Assembly: GCA_947000775.1 (NCBI GenBank) | Contig: CAMQGK010000058.1 | Location: 277,501-341,500 of the forward strand | Origin: Pterois miles | Taxonomy: Eukaryota > Chordata > Actinopteri > Perciformes > Scorpaenidae | Length of the DNA: 64,000 bases | Direction: 5' to 3' | Shown: positions 61,001-64,000 of the stretch, piece after piece | How positions within the stretch are numbered: the first letter of the stretch is position 1 | How the letters are laid out: each line of letters begins with the position of its first letter | Position numbers and translations under genes: made by a program | The notes under the pieces: generated by a model | What the model saw: the letters and a program-made list of their open reading frames with translations, nothing else | The model's database searches: none | Told to the model about the DNA's origin: nothing

Positions 61001-63766
61001 CACGTGTTTGAGTCACCCTATCCGATGACCATGGCCCTGTCTGTGCTCGTCACTATCGAGATGTGCAATGCTCTCAACAGGTAAAGGAGTTCCTTTCAGA
61101 AAGATTGACGCTCTCATCTAACGATCATTTGCTCTCAGATAAGGAAGGTCAATGTATTGAAATGAATATTAGCGTCTGTGTTCTCTCCTGTGTCCAGTCT
61201 ATCGGAGAACCAGTCTCTCCTGCGGATGCCTCCCTGGGAGAACATCTGGCTCCTGGGGGCCATCTGCCTCTCCATGTCCCTCCACTTCCTCATCCTCTAT
61301 GTGGAGCCTCTGCCTGTGAGTTTCATTCACTGCTGCCATTTAAAAACAGAACTGAGATCAGCTGGCTGCCTTATGCTCCAGTTAGCTACTGCAGGACCCT
61401 GGTCGAATGTCATGAGTTATGTGGGTCTATTTGCCCCCTGGTGGTTGTATGGTTTCAGTACATACACACAATGGAAACCTATGGGCTACCTTTTAAAGTA
61501 GAAAAGTGCACTCAGTAGAGTGTAGATCTCCGCTATGTGTGTTGGTGGTGACTGCCACTGTAATGTTCAATGAGTGAATACAAACCCCCCCCCCCCCCCC
61601 CGTCTAGAATGCAAACCAATCAGACGAGTTTTTCACACACAACTCACAACAGATACTTTCCTTTCAATCTATGCAGCTTTCTGCATCTGCTCTTTGCAGC
61701 TAAATGGTGGATGAAGAGATCTGGTTACAGCGTTCAAAGTGAGAGATGCTCAGTGGAGCATGAAGCCAAAACAAGTTTGACTTCCAAGTGATGAAGTACC
61801 CGGATCATCTGGTGATCTTCCTCATCCGTTGGGCCCATAGAGCAGCTGCAGTAGTGTTTCCTTTAACTCCACCTCCCAGCCCTCGCTCCAGCCTCGGTCT
61901 GGGTTTCATTTACATGAACGGAGGAAGGAAATAACTCTGGATTCAGCTATTAGTGTGTTTTACAACTTTTAGGACCTGATGATTTAAAGGCACTCGGTGT
62001 AAGAATCAGAAACTGCCTGTTAACAGCGGCGCCTGTAGCCTTTAAGTCAATGACAGCGTCCTGTTGCCCGTGCTTGTGTTCGCACTACATAGATACGAAT
62101 CAGCATCGGTCAAAACAGTGAGGTGACACACGACTGACAGCTAAAGCCACAATATCACTCAATAGTTCACACGCTTGTGTGAACTCTAACGGCTTCAGCC
62201 TCCCGACCGTGGTCAGAAGGACCAAGAGACACCAGAAGGTCCAGGAGACCCCGGAGTTTTGGTCGGAGACGATAACGTTCATCTCTCCGAAGGTCCGTCA
62301 CTTCACTCAGCAGCAGAAACAAGACAGAAACCTGTGTTGGTCTGGAGGAGCTGCAGCTTTTATTTCTGCACAAACTTCCACTGAACTTTCACTGTTATTC
62401 TCAGAGCTGAACTAACGCTTCTGCTGCTCGCTCAGTGACGTGTGGTGGAGGCTGATTGTTGCATGAGCGGACTCCACGCACTTGTGAGCGTGCATGACAT
62501 CACATCCTGTGGGACACTGACTGGGTGTCCATCCAGTCCACATTAAAAGCAGTCTACAGGCTGATACAGGTAACACAAAAAGTGACAGAACGTCAGCTTC
62601 ACAGCCCGGCGCTGAACTCCACTTCACTGTGTAACGCTTCATGTTGACCGTTGAACACTTGCTCTGAACAGAGGCCGTCAGTCCTGCTGTGTGTTTAGTA
62701 GTGTTAGCTCAATTAACTCTTAGCTTTGGTAGCTGTGGACAGCTTACTAGCTCTCTTCCTACTCCGTTATTGTCAGTGTTCCATTCAGTTTGTCAGTTGT
62801 CAAGGAATACAGATACAGTATGTACAGTACATACAGTATATACAGTATATGCATACAGGCATGCAAATCAACAGAGGAACAGTTCCTAATCCACAGCAGA
62901 AAGACTCCAAACTGAAGCAGTTGTTGGTCACCTACCAGCTGGTTATGATGAACATGGAGCCAGCAGTTAATAACGCTATGAAACAGTCGATATATGAAAT
63001 TACTGCAACCATGAGAGGTGAGCATACAGTCATAAATGAACACAAAACTATCAGGCTGGTGGGAGACGAGAGATTAGCCACAGACAGACGTCACATAGTA
63101 AGAGGAGGATACTCGGGAATGATGCCTTTCTTAGGACGGTCACAGCAGCAGCGCAGTCAGTCGTGGCCTGAGATGATGTGATCGCAGTGGATGGAGAGGA
63201 TCTTTGAGGAATAGTTCAACATTGTTGGAACTACACTTGGATGCTGTCCAGGTAATAAAATTCACCTGCCACCACCTCTAAAGCAGCAACCAGCAGAAAC
63301 AGGAAGTTACTGGTCCAGTCATGGAAAAGTCCCCCACATATATTAACCCCTGTAAAGCACAATGGTCCTCTGTGCGCTGTGTGTTTTGTACGGTTTGAAC
63401 AGGTTTACGTCCAGCTGGAGTTTCCTGTGCTGACACCACTCAGCGTCCTGTAAAGTAGCTGTAATGATACATGATGTATGTTGTGCTCTCTCCCAGGTCA
63501 TCTTCCAGATCACCCCTCTGGATACGACCCAGTGGATGATGGTGCTGAAGATCTCGCTGCCCGTCATCCTGCTGGATGAGCTGCTAAAGTTTCTGGCCAG
63601 GAACTACTTGGACTTTGGTAAACAGCTGGAGAAGCCGGCCAGCAGAGGCCGCTCTCTGTCTGCATGTGCCGAGGGCATCTCCTGGCCCTTTGTGGTCATT
63701 TCCCTGCCCCTGGTGCTGTGGGTCTACAGCACCGACACTAACGTGTCCGCCATGTTGTGGCCCTGA
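28892..63766 (+). CDS. atp2a2: Sarco/endoplasmic reticulum Ca2+-ATPase 2, 2b form (complete, 20 coding exons)
   Basis: A P2A-type ATPase that pumps Ca2+ from cytosol into ER/SR. Exons: 28892-29009, 39438-39455, 39532-39614, 41728-41832, 43063-43201, 49341-49421, 53366-53451, 53591-54055, 57414-57502, 57784-57886, 58430-58561, 59118-59237, 59330-59548, 59644-59979, 60138-60358, 60464-60666, 60787-60872, 60947-61080, 61198-61315, 63497-63766. They sum to 3126 nt, giving 1041 aa (human SERCA2b: 1042), and phases agree throughout. Key residues seen: Glu309 in PEGLP (M4 Ca2+ ligand), Asp351 in SDKTGTLT (phosphorylated), Lys513 of KGAPEG (nucleotide site), Asp701/Asp705 of TGDGVND, Asn766/Glu769 (M5), Asn794/Thr797/Asp798 (M6) and Glu906 (M8). 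One residue is missing relative to human in exon 12 (NKSRSSMG). The 2b luminal tail with an eleventh membrane segment is present. All introns are GT-AG. It could be either ohnolog of a teleost pair. Confidence 0.97.
29018..29083. repeat. AT-rich palindromic repeat (TATACACTGTATATACAGTG)
   Basis: Alternating TATATACAGTGTATATATAG and reverse-complement words form several self-complementary segments just inside intron 1 of atp2a2. It resembles slipped copies of a TACACTGTA palindrome, and CACTGTAA here also begins the 36-bp minisatellite unit. Confidence 0.6.
29125..29345. repeat. left terminal inverted repeat of the Tc1 element
   Basis: Contains GGTCATAAAATGTGTTCTGA near its outer side and AGAAAAAGTATGTGAACC at its inner side; both words recur in reverse complement at the right end. 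The two inner words correspond to the outer and inner direct-repeat sites of IR/DR-type Tc1 elements. Confidence 0.75.
29336..30304 (-). pseudogene. Tc1 transposase relic
   Basis: Reads as a broken Tc1 transposase from ATG at 30304 ([12 protein letters not shown], the usual N-terminus) to a stop at 29338 after [17 protein letters not shown], the usual C-terminus. Between these, frames shift repeatedly: [19 protein letters not shown] carries the first catalytic Asp, [14 protein letters not shown] is the conserved central block, and [10 protein letters not shown] holds the second Asp. Stops and frameshifts in the helix-turn-helix half and near the C-terminus make it non-functional. The total span of 969 bp is close to the usual 1 kb. 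Confidence 0.88.
30768..30940. repeat. right terminal inverted repeat of the Tc1 element
   Basis: GGGTTCACATACTTTTTCCACCC and GCGGTATTAGTTTAAGCAG are reverse complements of the left terminus. Confidence 0.75.
30972..32460. repeat. 36-bp minisatellite, about 41 units, in atp2a2 intron 1
   Basis: Highly homogeneous unit: CTACACTGTAACGTKAGACC followed by AGACTGTACACTATAT. Variation is limited mainly to two sites (GTTAGA, GTGAGA or GTCAGA, and ACACTG or ACGCTG). The 12-codon period creates a 503-codon open frame on the plus strand which is not a gene. A single diverged unit lies on the other side of the Tc1 element at 29078-29104. Confidence 0.97.
32461..33172. other. non-tandem block interrupting the arrays, possible hAT-like fragment
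   Basis: After one diverged 18-bp-type unit (CAGTGTTAGGTCTGGTAACA at 32470) the sequence changes to GGGGTGGGACGGTTCCTAAAATTC, with CACGGTTTTCGGTTCAGTTC following. Such CGGTTCGGT-rich starts are common in teleost nonautonomous hAT-type elements, but I could not find matching ends. The remaining 600 bp hold no coding signal. Confidence 0.35.
33173..38752. repeat. 18/21-bp minisatellite, about 300 units, in atp2a2 intron 1
   Basis: The largest array in the window (5.6 kb). The 18-bp unit is TATCAGTGTTAGGTATAG; a 21-bp variant has GTAACATCAGTGTTAGGTAT. The 21-bp form dominates the left 1.5 kb and the 18-bp form, with TTAGG or TTTGG alternatives, dominates the right. Both periods are multiples of three and lack stops, so it yields spurious frames up to 1894 codons on the minus strand and 1388 codons on the plus strand. 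Confidence 0.97.
39438..39455 (+). CDS. atp2a2: atp2a2 exon 2, an 18-nt microexon
   Basis: AGCTGCCAGCGGAGGAAG between CCCCACAG and GTAGGC encodes ELPAEEG with flanking bases. An 18-nt exon at this position is a known property of vertebrate SERCA genes. It is too short for open-frame tracking and was found from the protein gap between exons 1 and 3. Confidence 0.93.
39532..41832 (+). CDS. atp2a2: atp2a2 coding exons 3 and 4 (39532-39614, 41728-41832): M1 and M2
   Basis: Exon 3 (83 nt) encodes [14 protein letters not shown] and exon 4 (105 nt) [19 protein letters not shown] through VGVWQ. Together they form the first two membrane helices and the acidic luminal turn. Both exon lengths match mammals. 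Confidence 0.94.
40372..40436 (+). mobile_element. SINE/LINE 3-prime tail fragment
   Basis: GTGAATTTCTCCACTGTGGG plus ACTAATAAAGGAATATC and (TTATC)n, the same tail as at 4655 and on the SINE copies. Confidence 0.6.
40660..40860. mobile_element. hAT-like nonautonomous element fragment
   Basis: AT-rich segment with TAGGGATGAAACAAATAGTTG, GATTAATTGATAGACTAA and CTAATTAATTAATTG words resembling the MITE at 15525. The termini are degraded. Confidence 0.4.
41107..41142. repeat. (TAA)n microsatellite
   Basis: About 12 perfect ATA/TAA units. Confidence 0.9.
41505..41695 (+). mobile_element. tRNA-derived SINE remnant of a second family
   Basis: GAAGGTTGACGGTTCGATCC contains a B-box-like GGTTCGATCC and continues CCAGCTCCTACTGTCTGCAT, familiar from teleost tRNA-SINEs. 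It ends in a TAATAAGATAAGG and TTATC tail. The body differs from the SINE at 2707. Confidence 0.5.
42020..42255 (+). mobile_element. L2-like LINE 3-prime fragment
   Basis: GCTGGAGCCGATTCCAGCTG, CTGGACAGGTCTCCAGACTA, then GCATGTCTTTGGCCTGTGGG and GGAGAACATGCA form a widespread teleost repeat usually assigned to L2-type LINE 3-prime regions. The family assignment is from memory. It lies in atp2a2 intron 4. Confidence 0.55.
42256..43062. other. atp2a2: right part of atp2a2 intron 4
   Basis: About 800 bp without a recognisable exon or complete repeat. A short tRNA-like word (GGTAGAGCACACATCC) near 42355 may be a SINE remnant. Confidence 0.5.
43202..49340. other. atp2a2: atp2a2 intron 5
   Basis: A 6.1-kb intron between the exon ending in VEVA and the exon starting [10 protein letters not shown]. 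Open frames inside, such as the one at 43646-44251, carry no known domain. The only clear feature is the GC-rich array at 46611; the rest shows nothing I can identify. Confidence 0.75.
46611..46731. repeat. 12-bp GC-rich minisatellite (GCGCCTCGCCGG)
   Basis: About ten perfect 12-bp units, entirely G+C except one T per unit, with three CpG per unit. Translation would give repeated Gly-Ala-Ser-Pro, but it lies within intron 5 of atp2a2 and is not coding. Confidence 0.95.
49707..49723. repeat. poly-C tract (17 C)
   Basis: On the minus strand this is a G run inside the LINE ORF, directly after the VVCWG codons; it replaces normal coding sequence and probably arose by slippage. Confidence 0.9.
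49741..52310 (-). repeat. LINE-derived satellite, about 30 units of 66-91 bp with an internal (TAC)n
   Basis: Each unit joins a conserved part (CAGACTGGTAAAACATCTGG, AGTAGCCTGTTGCACATGT) to a TAC run of roughly 5-14 copies ending in TGCTGCTACTA. On the minus strand the conserved part translates as [13 protein letters not shown], a piece of the LINE C-terminus. Near 51865-51950 and 52050-52095 two units also include the adjacent upstream LINE piece (KLDWSNNSE region), so more than one unit length was copied. About thirty nearly identical short open frames result and are not genes. Confidence 0.95.
52876..53365. other. atp2a2: right part of atp2a2 intron 6
   Basis: About 490 bp between the truncated LINE end and exon 7. 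I see nothing identifiable. Confidence 0.6.
53591..54055 (+). CDS. atp2a2: atp2a2 coding exon 8: M3, M4 and phosphorylation site
   Basis: A 465-nt exon for residues 211-365. It includes the M3 entry ([17 protein letters not shown]), M4 with [18 protein letters not shown] (Glu309) and the catalytic [18 protein letters not shown] (Asp351). Residue numbers agree exactly with mammalian SERCA2. The antisense open frame across it is a shadow. Confidence 0.97.
54238..54297. repeat. perfect 28-bp inverted repeat with a 4-nt loop
   Basis: The left arm 54238-54265 (CTGCACGTGGAGCTGTTGGA, then TGACTTGC) is the exact reverse complement of the right arm 54270-54297, with CACT as the loop. It stands 183 bp inside atp2a2 intron 8. 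It is not part of any repeat recognised in the window. If transcribed with the gene it would fold into a fully paired hairpin. Confidence 0.95.
54298..54479. other. atp2a2: atp2a2 intron 8 between hairpin and G-rich array
   Basis: Short unremarkable sequence; CAGTTTATGCAGTTTGTACA repeats the word CAGTTT several times after the hairpin. Confidence 0.4.
54480..54873 (+). repeat. G-rich minisatellite, about 19-20-bp units (GGGGACTAACGGCAGGGGGC)
   Basis: Around 20 units alternate GGGGCGGGGACTAACGGCAG, GGGGTGAAGACTAACAGCAT and related forms. Every few bases there is a run of four or more G on the sense strand, so G-quadruplex formation in the intron 8 transcript or DNA is plausible. Confidence 0.92.
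54874..55579. other. atp2a2: atp2a2 intron 8, central part
   Basis: About 700 bp, AT-rich in its middle, without recognisable exon or repeat. Confidence 0.5.
55580..56570 (+). mobile_element. RTE-clade (Rex3-like) LINE, internally deleted
   Basis: In atp2a2 intron 8. The endonuclease start is recognisable as [20 protein letters not shown] and [17 protein letters not shown], then [20 protein letters not shown]. It is followed directly by reverse-transcriptase sequence ([20 protein letters not shown]), then [50 protein letters not shown] and [17 protein letters not shown]. The part between endonuclease and the RT palm core is missing and frames are broken, so it is dead. The clade assignment is from remembered motif wording. 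Confidence 0.85.
56705..57272. repeat. about 22-bp minisatellite (CAGCCTGGTCCTGGTCCTCA)
   Basis: About 26 units of AGCCTGGTCCTGGTCCTCGC type with 6-bp TCCTGG insertions in a few. It lies in atp2a2 intron 8, about 140 bp before exon 9. The Pro/Trp/Ser-rich and Leu/Val-rich frames are artefacts. Confidence 0.95.
57887..58429. other. atp2a2: atp2a2 intron 10
   Basis: A 543-bp intron (donor GTCTGA, acceptor GTTCCAG). No repeat or other feature was recognised. Confidence 0.7.
58588..59068. repeat. 9-bp minisatellite (TCCCAGTGC) filling atp2a2 intron 11
   Basis: Tandem CCCAGTGCTCCCAGTTCT and CCCAGTGCTATCAGTGAT units, period 9. It begins about 27 bases after the exon 11 donor and stops about 50 bases before the exon 12 acceptor, so the 556-bp intron is almost only repeat. 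Confidence 0.95.
59644..60358 (+). CDS. atp2a2: atp2a2 coding exons 14 and 15 (59644-59979, 60138-60358): P-domain hinge and M5
   Basis: Exon 14 (336 nt) carries [22 protein letters not shown] and [16 protein letters not shown] of the phosphorylation domain. Exon 15 (221 nt) begins at [13 protein letters not shown] (Asp701, Asp705) and runs into M5 with SSNVGEVV (Asn766, Glu769). Both lengths equal the mammalian exons. Confidence 0.96.
60464..61315 (+). CDS. atp2a2: atp2a2 coding exons 16-19 (60464-60666, 60787-60872, 60947-61080, 61198-61315): M6 to M9
   Basis: These encode M6 with [16 protein letters not shown] (Asn794, Thr797, Asp798), the M7 segment [11 protein letters not shown], the luminal loop with [20 protein letters not shown]8 with [10 protein letters not shown] (Glu906) and M9 ([18 protein letters not shown]). 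The luminal loop keeps both cysteines that form a disulfide in SERCA. Confidence 0.95.
61316..63496. other. atp2a2: atp2a2 intron 19
   Basis: A 2.2-kb intron before the terminal exon. It holds a 17-base poly-C tract at 61585-61601. The part at about 61985-62640, with AAAGGCACTCGGTGTAAGAA and CACACGACTGACAGCTAAAG, looks like a dispersed teleost repeat, though I cannot name it. Nothing else was recognised; no extra exon is required by the protein. Confidence 0.6.
63497..63766 (+). CDS. atp2a2: atp2a2 terminal exon 20, SERCA2b C-terminus
   Basis: Encodes 89 residues: M10 ([20 protein letters not shown]), the LARNYLDF join, then the 2b-specific tail with the luminal eleventh helix [20 protein letters not shown] and end VSAMLWP. 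In mammals the 2b tail raises Ca2+ affinity and is used outside muscle. The final residues differ from human FSDMFWS. Confidence 0.95.
   Translation, partial: VIFQITPLDTTQWMMVLKISLPVILLDELLKFLARNYLDFGKQLEKPASRGRSLSACAEGISWPFVVISLPLVLWVYSTDTNVSAMLWP
63618..63619 (+). promoter_or_regulatory. atp2a2: alternative 5-prime splice site for the SERCA2a isoform
   Basis: TTTG|GTAAAC inside exon 20 lies at the position of the mammalian 2a donor (after the ARNYLEP codons). Using it would end the exon at 63617 and splice to a 2a tail exon, which must lie beyond the window. Reading through gives 2b. Confidence 0.65.
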
Positions 63767-64000
63767 CTGACTCCAGTACACTAGCCTCCCTGTGCACCAG
63801 TGTGAAGTGGACATTAACACACACATCTAACAGTGTTACCTTAACTCCAAACAACTTACAGTCAAAACTCGTACCTGCTCTGACAGTCCGTCAGCTCTTT
63901 TCTATTGGGGGGGGGGGTCATAATTTAATGACTTTGTGTTTGATTTTGCCATCATGCTTTTCTCTTGTTTGATACCCTGTTTGAACAGTTAGAGATGCTC
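63767..64000 (+). other. atp2a2: atp2a2 3-prime UTR (2b) / 2a intron, partial
   Basis: Sequence after the 2b stop. It includes an 11-base G run at 63907-63917. No polyadenylation signal AATAAA is seen before the window ends. Confidence 0.7.

Overview
The window is vertebrate nuclear DNA from a ray-finned fish, most likely a percomorph teleost. The evidence is intron-rich genes with GT-AG splice sites, proteins close to vertebrate orthologues, and typical teleost repeats: a tRNA-headed SINE, Rex1-like and Rex3-like LINEs, a Tc1 transposon, and hAT-like scraps. No bacterial, viral or CRISPR features were seen. Exon calls were made by reading splice sites and comparing translations with the known vertebrate families from memory; no database search was run.

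Layout. Positions 1-6572 are intron 1 of bcr, which is on the minus strand. Exon 1 of bcr (6573-7905, minus) encodes the coiled-coil and GRB2-docking N-terminal part of the BCR RhoGEF/GAP. A 1.4-kb divergent interval (7906-9341) separates bcr from ift81, and ETS, CCAAT and RFX-like motifs lie near the ift81 side. ift81 (9342-23461, plus) is complete in 18 coding exons. They total 2031 nt and encode 676 aa, the same length as human IFT81, a tubulin-binding core subunit of the intraflagellar transport B complex. A 5.4-kb spacer follows, made mostly of tandem repeats: an 11-bp array, a telomere-like array and a CT-rich array. atp2a2 (28892-63766, plus) is complete in 20 coding exons. They total 3126 nt and encode 1041 aa of SERCA2, the ER/SR calcium pump, in its 2b form. 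A conserved internal splice donor in the last exon would permit the 2a form.

The three genes do not form a pathway. Their linkage is of evolutionary interest because IFT81 and ATP2A2 are neighbours on human 12q24 while BCR is on human 22q11.

The outstanding property of the window is tandem repetition. About 19 kb (roughly 30 percent) is minisatellite, nearly all in introns or spacer. The arrays have 33-, 11-, 36-, 18/21-, 12-, 9-, about 20- and about 22-bp units, and one 75-90-bp satellite was built from a piece of a LINE open reading frame. Because many periods are multiples of three, or simply lack stops, these arrays create very long spurious open reading frames on both strands. Other points of interest are a perfect 28-bp hairpin in atp2a2 intron 8, a Tc1 element sitting within a 36-bp minisatellite, and a SINE that shares its 3-prime tail with the resident LINE. 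I found no convincing new protein-coding system.
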